From positions 972,001 to 1,036,000 of the forward strand of contig JBBPUQ010000008.1 of NCBI GenBank assembly GCA_038501195.1: a stretch of 64,000 bases of DNA. Direction: 5' to 3'. The translations under genes were made by a program, and so were the position numbers. A model generated the notes under the pieces. The model was given only the letters and a program-made list of their open reading frames with translations. It was not told the origin of the DNA and did no database searches. Origin of the DNA: Nemania diffusa (Eukaryota; Ascomycota; Sordariomycetes; Xylariales; Xylariaceae). Positions within the stretch are counted from its first letter, which is position 1. The number at the start of each line of letters is the position of its first letter. Positions 1 to 11,055 of the stretch are shown in pieces.

Positions 1-695
1 ATGATGATGGATACTCTATTTGTTTGATGTCGGATTTGGGTTTTTTCTCTTCATAGAGCACATAGACTAGATACTTAGGTATGAATAGTCTTCATTATTG
101 CTTAAGGATTCCATGTTCCCTAAGAGTCTCCAACGACAGCATTATCATGACAAGCACAGCATATAGCGTATGGTGAAGCTATTTGTAGGCGCGTGAGGGA
201 AAGAAAGAATGCGTTAACGAATACTGGGATAATAAGCTTTATGGAGACACAGCTCTATTTCTCCTTCGCTCGCAGCTCGCTCGAATAGGATGATACCCGG
301 CATCAGTTTTAGGCCCCGCAAACATACATCTTCAGCTGCGTTCTATCGTCTTTGCGTCGGGGATATTTCCTTTCTTATAAGTCTACCACAGAGACAGGCT
401 TCTTGGCCAATTGAAACTACAGGTGCCAATACAATCAACGTCAGGCAGCTATGGTCGGCGTCAAGGTTGGGTTATAGAACGAATGCCAAGCATGCGAATC
501 GACGCTCTCTCGCTCTCTATTCAGCGGGTGTATATGCTTTTTGAGAGATCATCGAGTCCTCGACAAGAGACGCCATGGCAATTAAAAAAACATTACTAGT
601 CTACTTAATCAATCATAGCTAAAGTTTGTGACTAATTCCCCTAGCAGATCTCGATATCGACTGCACTGCCGTGGCTAACTTCTAAGGACAGCACT
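1..695. other. Intergenic, upstream of HET gene
   Basis: I see no supportable gene here. Short open frames at 290-599 have no domain content and no splice context. The stretch presumably holds the promoter and leader of the HET gene that starts at 696. Confidence 0.5.
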
Positions 696-3489
696 ATGCT
701 AGACTCTTCGTCGTGGACGATGGGCTCAGGGGGCATCAAGATGCCCCCGCTCGAACCGATTCCATCTAACATTGTCAAGCCCGGCGATGCACTCTGCGAC
801 ATCTGCCGGACCATCGACTTTGAGCCATCGGCATTCTTCATCGGTATGGAGCAACAGGGTCTCCGCTCTTCCTCTTCAGACGAAGATGGCTCGGCGGAAA
901 CAGATGAAGAGGAGGACGATGATGATGACGACGATAGTATCGCGTTGTCGGACGACAACGTATCCAACCCCTCAGACGAAGACTCCGATGAAGCCGAAGA
1001 CGATGGTTCAGAGATGTCTTCCGAATCTTTCGCCCACGACTTCATCAACCTAGGCAAGATCACAGACGTGCGCAGCCGCACGCACTGCCCCTTCTGCCGG
1101 CTCGCGCTGGCCGCCATAGGCGGCGCGCGGGTCCCCGACACGAAGCACGGCGAACCCGTCAGCGTCGAGGTGTCGGTGATCAAGAACGGGGTGTGTCCCC
1201 GCGGCGACGACGAAAACGACAACAACGACGGCATAACGGCGACGACGCTGCCCACGCGCGTGCTGATGCCGTCCGCCTCGGCGCCCACGGCATTCGTCGA
1301 CGAGGCGGCCGTGTTCCCCGAGATCGCCGTGCTCGCGGCCGACGCGCCGGCGGCGGCGGGGTCGGCGGCGGGGCTGGTGCGCGCCGTGCCGCGCGAGCGG
1401 ATCGACTTCGCGCGCGTCGCGAACTGGCTGGCGCTCTGCGAGGCGTTCCACGGCGACGCGTGCCGCAAGAGGCCTGGGCTCGACGACTTCCCCGTGCACC
1501 CCGCCACCATGCTGCGGGAGTTCCGGCTTATCGACGTCGAGGAGGCGTGTCTGGTCAGGGCGGGCGGGGATAGCAGGTATACGGCGCTGAGCTATGTCTG
1601 GGGGAGTGCGAGGGTTCTGCGGACTGGTGAGTGAGCGCGAGAGTGTTTTCTCACTTCGAGATCAGGCTTGGTGGGAAGAACCCTGGAAGCTTCTGTAGTA
1701 CATCATTTTCATGCTATGGCCTGTTTTTTAGAGAGGAAGTGTCTAACGTGACTTTATACAGTTAAGGCCAATGTCGAGAGCCTGGAGCAGCCCGGTGCCT
1801 TTAATGCCCCTGAGATCTACTCTCAGATACCACTTACTGTCAAAGATGCTATGGAAGCTACAAAAGGGGTGGGAATTCGGTACCTGTGGGTAGACGCACT
1901 CTGCATCGTCCAGGACGACGAAGGTGGCGAGAAGCTCCCGCATATCAAGCAGATGAACCGCATCTACGAGACGGCGGAGCTGGTCATCGTGGCCATGTCA
2001 AGCCAGGACGCTAACTCTGGCCTGCCAGGCGTCCGCCCCTGGACGCGCAACTTCGAGCAGCACATCGAGCAGATGACGCCGAACCTACGACTCGGGATCC
2101 GCACCGGGTACGGGAACGACAGCGTAGGGAGTGCGTACGGCACTCGCGGCTGGACGTAAGTACGCCCTATTCATCGAGTGACTCTCAACACCTCCTAACA
2201 ACCCACTCACCCACCTCCAGCTACCAAGAAACCTGCTTCGCCCGCCGCCAACTCGTCTTCGCCGGCGGCCAAGCCGTCTTCCTCTGCCGCTTCGCAAGCA
2301 ACTGGGCCGAAGACCGCGTCGTCGAAGACGCGCTTCTCATACGCGCCGAGATGCGCGACGGCGCCGCCAGTGGCGGCGGCAGTAGCAGCTGGGACGGCGA
2401 CGACGACATCCGCTCCTACGAGGGTCCCGTGCAGAACTACTCGAGCCGCACGCTGACGTACCGCAGCGACGCGTACGCCGCCTTCGCGGGCGTCGCGCAG
2501 CGCGTGCGCGACCTGCTGCGCACCGACCTCTGCCACGGCCTGCCGCCGCGCTACTTCGACGTGAGTTACCGCTGGAGTCATTCTCTTCCCTTTCTAGTAA
2601 CTTGAGAGCTCCCGAAATGTCTCGGGGTTATGTTTCGGGAGCATGTTTCGAGAGCTGTGGAACTACGCAAAAGAGTAATTACTGACTCCAGCGGTTATAG
2701 TGGTGCCTGCTCTGGGACCCCATGGGCGCCCCGCAGGCGCGCCGCCGGGGCCCCGGCGCGCCGAGCTGGTCGTGGAGCGGGTGGGAGGGCGCCGGGGTGT
2801 TCCCGCGGATCTGGGACTGGTATAGCCCCAAGATTCGGGCGATACAGAACGCGTTGAGAGTGCGCACTTGGATTGTCTGGTATCACCGTGTTGCGCACGA
2901 TGAGACGGAATGCAGGCTTGTCTGGGACTGGAAGGAGGGGGGTGACCTGGATGCCGGGGGCGAGGCGAGGAATTTCTACGGGGGCGAGGTCCGGGCGCGC
3001 TTTGGGGCGCTGGACTGCTCTCGCACGCATCCCACGCCGCGCACGCTGGCGGGGGCCCCGACGTACTTCCCGGATCTGCTGTGCGACGCGGCGGGGTCGG
3101 GGTTCCTGCAGTTCTGGACGGTGGCCGTCTCGTTCCGGCTCGACAAGCCCGTGTCCGCTGGCGATGGCGCCTCGAGGAGCTGGCTCGGCGACGGGCATAC
3201 CCGTCTCGGCATTTTCGGTGGCAGCGGGCGGGAGCTGGGCACCGTGCCTGTGGCCGACGGGTGGTTGGCCAAGTCGTCTCTCCCCGTCCAGGAGGAATTT
3301 ATACTATTATGCGAAGGGAGAGACGAGAGGGCGGAGGGTTACCACTATGACGAGGAGCCGGGCTGGAAGTACAAAGTGATGCTGCTGGAGTGGCATGGTG
3401 AATATGCGGAGCGCGTTGCTGTAGGCTCTATCAATAAAGGCGATGAAATGGAGGGCTCCCCAGTGTGGAAGGAGATCATCCTCGGATGA
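696..3489 (+). CDS. HET-domain (heterokaryon incompatibility) protein, GC-rich
   Basis: Four exons: 696-1626, 1762-2155, 2221-2560 and 2701-3489. All introns are GT-AG and the exons sum to 818 codons (817 aa). The HET core is split over the first introns: YTALSYVWG at the end of exon 1, then GIRYLWVDALCIVQDD, YETAELVIVAMSSQ and YGTRGWTYQETCF. Two Cys pairs precede it (CDIC near residue 30, CPFC near 130), a common N-terminal arrangement in this family. A run of Asp/Glu/Ser lies at roughly residues 65-115. HET proteins trigger programmed death of fusion cells between incompatible fungal strains; a role in that is family knowledge, and the partner is unknown. Exons 2-4 and the second half of exon 1 are strongly GC-rich, unlike the second HET gene at 52018-54046. 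It is convergent with the nitronate monooxygenase gene. Confidence 0.88.
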
Positions 3490-3851
3490 GAACGTAGGGC
3501 TTTAACTGAAATGCATATCTTTGAGTCTCTTCTAGTAACGGCGACTTTGGGTTTAGCGACGACTATTATTACCCAGGACTCTAGGATATGAGGGTTCTCT
3601 CAGATATTTACCTAACAAGCATAAATTTAGCATTAAGTTCTTTAAGGGACATTAAAGGACTTTCTTATTAGCTTAGAAGTAGCATATACCACGTAATAAT
3701 ATGATCGGCATTCTATACCCCCTATATCGTGTTAATATTTGCAGTCAATATAAATCATACGGCATTCTTTACTCCTGCAGGGCTTAAACAATGTCGCATA
3801 GAATAGATGAGAATAGTCTGGTAAATTGAAACGCTGTTACAGATAGGTAGT
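3490..3851. other. Convergent intergenic spacer
   Basis: AT-rich spacer between the 3' ends of the HET gene and the nitronate monooxygenase gene. It contains AATAAA-like and TATAAA-like stretches suited to 3' end formation, but no gene that I can see. Confidence 0.5.
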
Positions 3852-4925
3852 CTACAGTTTAGATTTAAGAAGCTGGAGCTTCGACCTCAACGTCTCCTCA
3901 GCTTCTTTCTCGATTCTCTTTACGAGAACGTCGCAGGTGGGAATATCGTGGATCAAGCCAATGACCTGGCCTGCGGTCCACACCCCGTACTCCGCGTCGC
4001 CGTTGATGAAAACTTCGCGTCCGCGCTTGCCGCTAACGTAGGGCGCGATCTCTGCGAATTCGCCAGTCTTGCTCTCCCGCTCGATCTTAATAACGGCGTC
4101 CGTGACCTTGTTGCGGTAGAGACGTGTCGTGTTGGTCCAGCGGCGCATGACTAATGCCGTGTCCGTCTCTTGGGCCTTGACGATCTCCTCCTTGATTTTC
4201 TGATGGATAGGGGCTTCAACTGTGCACAGAAATCTCGTACCCATATTCACGCCCTCCGCGCCGAGGCACAGCGCAGCCGCGAGTCCCTGCCCGTCGGCGA
4301 ACCCGCCTGATGCGATGAAGGGCACCTTGAGCGTTTGCCGCGCTTTGCTGAGCAGGATGAAATTGGTGATGTCGGATTCTCCAACGTGACTTTTCGTTCA
4401 TCTAGGTTAGCATGCCAAAATACACTTCGGAGAGAAGGTGGGTTGGATAGAGAGTAGAATAACGCGAAATACTCACCCAGCGCACTCGAAACCATCGATA
4501 GACAGGAAATCCACACCAAGCTTAATAGCGCTCTGGGCGTGCCGAATTGTCGTGCACTTGTGCAGAACGATAATGCCGGCCTTCTTGAGTTTCGAAATCA
4601 CAGGGCCGGGGCTGTTGCCGGCGGTCTCGACGACCTTGATGCCCTCGTCAATGACGACCTGGGTGTACGCGGGGTAGTCTGGTGGCTGCAGAGTTGGCAA
4701 CAGAGTGATGTTGACGCCGAATGGGTTCTTGGTCAGCGTCCGCGTCTTCCGGATCTCCTTGCGCAGATCTTCGGGAGTGGGCTGCGTGAGTGCGGTGAGA
4801 ATACCCAAACCACCGGCATTGGAGACGGCGGCTGCTAACTCGGCATAGCCGACATGTTGCATGCCACCTTGGACTACGGGGATCTTGATCCCTAGGCGAC
4901 GGGTGAGCTCCGTGTCGAAAGGCAT
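3852..4925 (-). CDS. Nitronate monooxygenase (2-nitropropane dioxygenase family)
   Basis: Two exons on the minus strand, 4925-4477 and 4389-3852, joined by an 87-nt GT-AG intron and giving 328 aa. The enzyme family binds FMN in a TIM barrel and oxidises alkyl nitronates such as propionate 3-nitronate. Visible motifs are PVVQGGMQHVGYAELAAAVS near residues 16-35, the phosphate-binding type segment PFIASGGFADGQGLAAAL, GVNMGTRF, and the active-site region DGFECAGH with His151 created exactly at the splice junction. Length fits the family. The leader before the start codon is purine-rich (GA-rich on the coding strand, about 4930-4990). It is divergent from the methionine sulfoxide reductase gene. 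Some fungal relatives are annotated simply as 2-nitropropane dioxygenase. Confidence 0.92.
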
Positions 4926-5984
4926 CGTGGTTGTGTCTGTGCTTCTTCTCCTTCCTCTTCAGCTTCAGTTTCGTCTTCTTCTCCCTCTCGTCCTCGTACA
5001 AGTCTTGAGTACTACGTCCCGATCTTGTTTAGGTAAATAAATGAGGTAGATCTACGACTAATTGCGAAGCAATCAATGCATGTAAATATGAAATCTATTT
5101 GTGGATGGCTATCTTCCCAGGAGATTGAACCGATGAGCAAGCAACGTGTAATATTCGGACTTTATAAGAGAATGAACGAGTGTTGACAGCGCGGACCTGA
5201 CGGCTGTGAGCCGAAGGGAAAAAGATACCGAGGTAGGCTGGGGAAATATGGGGAACCCATCCGGGGTTTCCCAAGGCTCCTAGCACCCTATGGAATCATT
5301 GGAATGCCTAACTCTCTACCTAGCAAAGGCTGTACATCCATATCTAGTTAGCATGTGAGAGGTGCTTACCTAGAATGGGATAGCGAAGGCCTGGGGAGTG
5401 TCCACATGGTTGAGTGCGCCGCCGCGCCCTTAGCTCGTGACTATAATTCTTCGGAGTTCGCTTGTTATATTAATCCGACAGATGAAGGGAATTGAATGAA
5501 CCTCTAGAGTCTAGAACCCCGATAGGTACATCAATTAATGCCCCCCGAGTGTCATATGTCAAATACCTAACCGTTAGCCGCAACCACGCCTCCACCATCT
5601 TTCCCCTCTGACGACATCAGTAGGGGTCTCGAACATAGAGGGGGTTTTGAGTCTGTCTCAAATCCCTCGCGCCGCACTGTGCATGATTCTCTCCCTCTAT
5701 TGCGTTATAGCACATATAAACTCTATAAGATATAGCTTTAGGGATCAGACCTGAACCTTCACTACACACATACAGTATAGTTTGCACTGTCTCACTACAC
5801 GGTAATGTTGATTCCAAATCAACTGATTCCAGTGCCCCAAACACTGCGCAAGAAACTGTCATCACCTTCTGTAGATATCAGCTCTGCCGCCACATAGCTC
5901 ATCTATTTAACCTGCCATTCATCTGTCCCAATTCTGTACTTGTAAATTCACTCACATCTATCTAACTCTCACCAAAGCTCACTC
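4926..5984. promoter_or_regulatory. Divergent intergenic region (about 1.06 kb)
   Basis: Lies between two divergently transcribed starts (4925 minus, 5985 plus). The 60 bp beside 4925 are CT-rich on the plus strand, typical of a fungal core promoter or leader. No gene or clear palindrome was recognised; the open frame at 5617-5865 has no support. Confidence 0.45.
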
Positions 5985-6675
5985 ATGCGATTGCCTCCTT
6001 TTGCTACTGTGCTGCGATCCTTTTACGCTTTCTCTAGTCTAACAAAGGTTCAAGCATCGAACCCAGTTCACCAGGCTCTACGACAGGCCTCGGCATATTC
6101 GGGATACCTGGCCGCCATGCCATTTAGCAGTCTCTTTGGCTCTAGTTCCAGCTCCTCTGCCAGCAAGATGACCTTCCCTGACCAGAGAACCCCTGACGAG
6201 TGGCGCGCCGTCTTGAGCAAAGGCGAGTAGCTTCAATCCAATCTCCACCAAGTAGGCGTCGACTAATACGCGCGCATCAGAGCAATTCCGCATCCTCCGA
6301 GAAAAGGGTACGGAGGCCCCTGGCTCTCACAAATTTGACAAGTTCTTCGCCTCATCGGGCGTTTACACTTGCGCCGGGTGCAATGCTCCGCTGTATAAGG
6401 CAAACCATAAATTCAAGTCGGGCTGCGGGTGGCCCGCTTACTTCGACAACATCCCCGGCGCCGTGACGCGCCACGAAGACCGATCGTGGGGTATGGCACG
6501 CACGGAGATCGTTTGCTCAAACTGTGGCGGCCACCTCGGTCACGTCTTCAAGGGAGAGGGCTATCCTACCCCCACTGACGAGAGGCATTGCGTAAATGGT
6601 GTGAGCCTAAACTTCGCCCCGGACGATCCGGTTGTCAAGAAACCGGAAGATGGTGCCAAGGAGAGCAAAGCTTGA
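5985..6675 (+). CDS. msrB: Peptide-methionine (R)-S-oxide reductase (MsrB/SelR)
   Basis: Exons 5985-6222 and 6281-6675 give 210 aa. The SelR domain covers about residues 68-200. It has two zinc-binding CxxC pairs (CAGC and CSNC), the signature segment GCGWPAYFD and the catalytic cysteine in RHCVNGVSL. The enzyme reduces methionine-R-sulfoxide in oxidised proteins with thioredoxin. The intron 6223-6280 appears to start with GC rather than GT: only an AAAG|GCGAGT donor joined to CATCAG|AG gives the family sequence VLSKEQFRILREKG. Residues 1-44 are basic and hydroxylated with few acidic residues, like a mitochondrial presequence. An in-frame ATG at 6117 in an excellent GCCGCCATG context could start a cytosolic form. 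Confidence 0.93.
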
Positions 6676-7802
6676 TCTAATATATCAGAGTGAGATACCA
6701 ACTGGGATATGGAATGTACGCCGGGGGTGGTTGGGTTAAGCGGTGTTGTAGAATAGCTACGTGCGCCATGAACCAACAGCATGGTTCTTACAGAATGTTT
6801 ATGCCATTTTGCTCAGCCATCAAAGTGCCCTAACCATTACAGACCGACCCGTCACAGCTGTGAGAAATAATAGCTAAGCATATATTGATTGTGTCGGCAT
6901 TCGTAGCATGTTTGACACGTACTACTCTACTCTATGTGCAGAGATTTCATTTTTTAAACCTCTTGAGTTTAAACCCAAACCAAAAAGGCCGATACATGTT
7001 GAAACTAACTTTTCGCGCTGGATATATTATTATTTTCTGAGGGCTCGGGCATTCACTACCGCCCACCATTGAATAATGTCTTCTTAGCTATTCCGCAATT
7101 TAAAATTTCCATTAGGTTTATTGTTAATACCTAGTTTAGATGGTAGTGCCTACGGTTTGTGAGGTGGCTGCGATTTTCTCATATGTGTCCTATAGATACC
7201 AGAATAATAACAAGATCATGATAGTAGGGCATAGTGAGATGGTATTACTTCACGGAGTCAAATAATTTTCATATGTTTCCCCTAGCGGTAGGCCTTCGAC
7301 ATCGCAATCTACTTGACCACATACATATCATAATATATTCCCGGAATCACCTACAGTCAGTCCTGTATATCTATCTAGCTTCATAAACAAACTGTTGATA
7401 TTCATACGGGGCCCACTGGCCTGAACCTTCATCCTATCTACCCTAGTCGCTGTGCGACTGCAAGTCTAACTTAAAATCATCACAGGTAGTCGCCAATCAC
7501 CTAGGTAGTAGAATTTCTCCTATAAGTATTCCTATCCTACCTGCTCGTTCTCCTTGCTGGACACCTCTTTCCACACTTGATCAACTGCTTCCTGCGCTGT
7601 CGACTTGTCTTACATACCAGTTGCCCAACATATTGTTCCGCACTTTCATCAACATCTTCAATTATCTCCACTGCACATACATTGCTACACTCATCGTAGA
7701 GCATACACTTTCTTCCCATATCATCTGTCATAAGCATCTGTTACTAGCTGCTGTTAGTTGAACTCTTCACGCACATACTCTCATATACGATCTCAAGTCA
7801 AG
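6676..7802. other. Intergenic region
   Basis: Moderately AT-rich and without gene-like open frames. CT-rich stretches and TACCTAGGTA-like words occur near 7500. It probably holds the msrB terminator and the promoter of the gene at 7803. Confidence 0.5.
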
Positions 7803-8390
7803 ATGCCAGGCAATAAAAAATCTTCTGGGTCGTCAGGCACCTCGGAGACGATCCTCTCTCCGCCTTTGACTAGGACACCCGAAAGCTCATGCTCACCACC
7901 ACGAAGGTCTGCTAGAATCAGACTTCAGCAAGAGGCTCTTGCCTCGGCCTCCACAAAACAGCACACTCGGTTAAAACTTTCGCATCGTCCAGAGCAAAAC
8001 AATACCAAGGAACAAAATGCCTCGGCTGGGGAGATAGAAGAAGAGAAGCTCTCTATTGCTCCGAGCCCTCCAGCTCCAATCCCTCCAGCTCAGAGCCCTC
8101 CAGCTCCAAGCCCTCCAGCTCCGAGCCCTCCAGCTCAGAGCCCCCCAGCTAATCGAGTTCTCCCATCGGATGGCCGCTCTGGGTCAGCGAACTCCGATCT
8201 GGTTCTCAAACTATACATGGCTGGCAGATTATACTCGATTTTTGACCATAAAACCAGAACGTACGTTTACAAGGCCAACAACAACGCTTATAGAAAATAC
8301 TCAATCTCGTATGTGGACGGGATCTGTTACGAAATTCATGACGCAGACAACAACTTGGTATACTGCAAGCCTAAAGAAGGCAATAACTAG
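7803..8390 (+). CDS. Hypothetical proline-rich low-complexity protein
   Basis: Single-exon frame of 195 aa starting at ATG 7803 in a good context (GTCAAGATGCC). The open frame continues upstream to 7758, but only with a TTG. Three parts are visible. The basic, Ser-rich N-terminus is about 85 aa and holds an RRSARIRLQ segment. Next is a (P)PA(P/Q)SPPAP-type repeat of about 30 residues. The C-terminal block of about 70 aa is non-repetitive and rich in Tyr and Asn (KLYMAGRLYSIFDHKTRTYV). The last part looks like a folded domain, but I do not recognise it. There is no signal peptide or membrane segment. It could be a lineage-specific gene; expression evidence is lacking. Confidence 0.5.
   Translation: MPGNKKSSGSSGTSETILSPPLTRTPESSCSPPRRSARIRLQQEALASASTKQHTRLKLSHRPEQNNTKEQNASAGEIEEEKLSIAPSPPAPIPPAQSPPAPSPPAPSPPAQSPPANRVLPSDGRSGSANSDLVLKLYMAGRLYSIFDHKTRTYVYKANNNAYRKYSISYVDGICYEIHDADNNLVYCKPKEGNN
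8061..8150 (+). repeat. 15-bp coding minisatellite, six units
   Basis: Six consecutive 15-bp units (CCGAGCCCTCCAGCT and close variants) start at 8061, 8076, 8091, 8106, 8121 and 8136. Each encodes five residues of the Pro/Ala/Ser-rich tract. Differences among units are single bases, which points to recent repeat expansion. Confidence 0.9.
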
Positions 8391-10465
8391 GGGTCATTGC
8401 GTTCTTGCGGCCTTGGAACACATCTCTGCGGTTACGACGGTTTCAGATATACTATAACAACGGACTGGGAATAAATGCGATAAATAGACTAATAACAGCT
8501 ATACAACTGTATCGAAGCAATCAAAATATCTCCTCACCATTTCTTTCTGTGTTTCCGTGCTTTGAAGAGTGCTTAGTAGTGAATGTGCGTGAAACCATTG
8601 TCTACCTAATATCCGGTTGACATGTTGTCCGCTTAAGATGCATTAGTAGTTATGCAAGAGTCAAATCAGCCTTACAAGTAGGGCTGCTGTGCAGATGTAG
8701 GCTACCTTAGCCTGCATAACGCACTTCACCAACAGAGCATTTACGAGACCTATTGTATGCTGGTGATGTCATCTCTATCAATTAGTCAGTCTATACAGCT
8801 GCTGCGGCGGTTTTCTCTTGTCGCCTTTTTTTCCACGTCAGCGTCTCGGACCAGTTTGCACAGTGTTACGTAGCTGAAAACGTATACATTTAAGAATTAA
8901 ATAAGATTTCAATTCTAAAAGATTTTGCCAATGTTTTAGGTTTTTTTAGGAAGTTTAGTATTATGCTATCACATAGATACATGGGTAGATACATAGTGTG
9001 TTAAGGTTACAAATAGACACCTTACCTACCGAAGAATTAAGCATGGGGTCGATCTAAAGTTTCTTCCTAAGTAATTCTACTGGTGCCTGTGCTTTTGCTT
9101 GTGCTTATGGCGAGGCCTTCACTATGCGTGCGGGTAGGTGCTCAGGGGACGGAGCTTAATAACTGGAGCAATGGGCAATATGTATTGTACTCCCAGATCG
9201 TAGAATAGCAAGGATATGCGTGGCCTACAGAAGCTAGATTTGCTATTATGATAGCCTTCGCATGCATTAGCAATTCGGGGGTGGCTATAGAGGCTTGTCT
9301 GTTAGCATTACCTAATCAAGTATTTTAATATCTTTGAGCATCCCTACTTATTGTATTGTTTTCCTCACATCATAAGGTATGATAGTTGGCCTTTGTATCG
9401 GTAGTTAGTAGAAGTGCATCTATTATTGAGTTAACAGTGTTTTAAGTTCGCTTTAGCCCCTATAGCTTGGTTGCTGCCAACTATTTTTTGAATAGGTAGG
9501 TATTTTACGTTACATATAGGATTTTTAGTAGTATATACTCTTAGTTGACTTACAAGAATACGATATTAATAGGATCTTGTGGCTATAGTATTTCATTATG
9601 GCTTGCCAATCTACGGATTCTTTACGCTGTCATCTTGGTTCATGCATATGCCAACGTTATAAAAGAAGACTTCTCGAAAGGTCTCGTCCAATTAGACTGT
9701 CCCCACCTGATCGAGCCGTATACCAGTAGCGAACACTTCTATTTGATTACGGAGGCCTACCGCGAGGCTCAAGAGGCTATCCAGTCCCTTTATAAGGCAG
9801 GCGGGAAGCTAGGAAGAGAGGCAAGGTGGTTTCTTCGTAACGTGGATTCGCTAGAGCAGAATTTGCTCTGATACTGTGCCTGGTTCTCTGACTTTTATGT
9901 GGCGCTTGCTGGGGTTACAGACTTAGAACTAGGTCTACGCATATATACCTAGGTGTAGGGAGCGCGGAGGGCTCCGGACGAAGTTGTTGCCTATACAAAT
10001 AGGACATGGAATGATACCCTATGTCTTACGTCTTTAAGGCCAATAAAGAGTAAATTCATAAAATTGATAGTCCGTAACAGGAGCAAGAAGCATACAACAC
10101 CAGGGATTCGCTGGTCGTCACCGACCCAACTACTAATCTGGTGGCCATAACAACTAGATGCCGGAGTCATGGCAGTTGAAAAATGGTATTACTGAAGTTA
10201 AAGTCTGCTGCTTGCTGTATACAAGAGAGCACAAGATCACATCAAGTGTTGTTTGTTAAGTGTGTACCAAATATTGTTCTATAAACTAAATACCGTTTCG
10301 TGCTAGTAGGACCAATATTTAAACCATAAAGAGCACCTAGCACCGCAACAGTGGCCTTGTATTTATACTAAAAAATCAAGCAACATAGCGATAACTATAA
10401 TTAAGAGAAGAGCTGGTAAGATGTTCAAAAATGTTTAATATATACATAGCACCCCCCTCTCTAAA
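8391..10465. other. Gene-poor intergenic region
   Basis: About 2 kb with no gene I can support. It is moderately AT-rich but not RIP-like. The only gene-like stretch is the open frame at 9545-9871, listed separately. Confidence 0.5.
9545..9871 (+). other. Open stretch without ATG, possible exon or gene remnant
   Basis: A 108-codon open frame that begins only at a TTG and has no in-frame ATG. From about codon 30 its composition becomes protein-like, with balanced charged residues such as LITEAYREAQEAIQSLY and LGREARWFLRNVDSLEQ, as in an alpha-helical segment. It could be the last exon of an unrecognised gene or a decayed fragment. No family was recognised. Confidence 0.22.
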
Positions 10466-11050
10466 CTAACCATTCATAAACCAGGCTTCAATGCTCTCAC
10501 GAAACGTTGTTTTAATCCATCGTTTTACATCCTCTAAAGATGTGACTAGCGTATATATTTCTAACGGTGTAGTAGTAGAACCGATTCGCAATGGGCCATA
10601 CATACAGATAGACTGGCCTAGATCGCAAGCGAAGTAAATAAACCATTCGTGCGATATTACTTCGATGACAGGCACAGACACAAGTTTCGGATGCGTTCGT
10701 GTTAAGCCAGGAGAAAGGTAAGTCTGTGGCGTTAACGGGAAGAGACGCTCTCGAAGCTCATACATACGTTTATGCCAAGCTGCTGTCCAAAAACCGAGCC
10801 GTATAAGGGGATCGGCTCGCGATGAAGTAATCTTTGTTTCGATAGATGCGGCAATTGGGTTATACAATAAATTGAGCAGCAAAGTTTGATTAACGTAACC
10901 GTAGCCCAGCTCTTTTTCGAAAGAACTGTTATAAATAGCGTGTCGCAGTTTTTCATTTTCGTTAATGTACATTACAAGCACATAGTCGGCATTCTTGCTT
11001 TCGCTGCGGCTGTGAAGCTCGGCTAGATTGAGTTTAGTCAAATCGATTCT
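10466..11050 (-). pseudogene. 3' half of disrupted PD-(D/E)XK nuclease-like gene
   Basis: This is the C-terminal part of the gene whose first half lies at 33898-34872; a 22.8 kb LTR array separates them. The fragment keeps the catalytic-type motifs of the fungal PD-(D/E)XK nuclease-like family: SESKNADYVLVM with the Asp, NPIAASIETKI with the E-x-K pair, and then LIRLGFWTAAWHKRM. The C-terminus (HEWFIYFACD, RIGSTTTPLEIYTLV) also fits the family as I remember it. The frame is open through the target-site copy (11051-11055) and into the LTR, but only a GTG, no ATG, lies there. There are no internal stops up to the natural end. The substrate and role of this family are not established. Confidence 0.82.
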
Positions 11051-11055
11051 GCGTC
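11051..11055. repeat. Target-site duplication GCGTC, left copy
   Basis: GCGTC directly abuts the TGTTGG end of the left-most LTR. The identical 5-mer follows the CAACA end of the right-most LTR at 33898-33902. It sits inside the host coding sequence. Confidence 0.93.

Noticed and set aside
641..1510. Long minus-strand open frame (289 codons) opposite the HET gene
   Set aside because: Ser/Ala-rich shadow of the acidic, GC-rich HET exon. The plus strand carries the HET motifs and consistent splicing.
7758..7802. Longer N-terminus for the proline-rich protein
   Set aside because: The extension starts at TTG; the first ATG is at 7803 in a good context.
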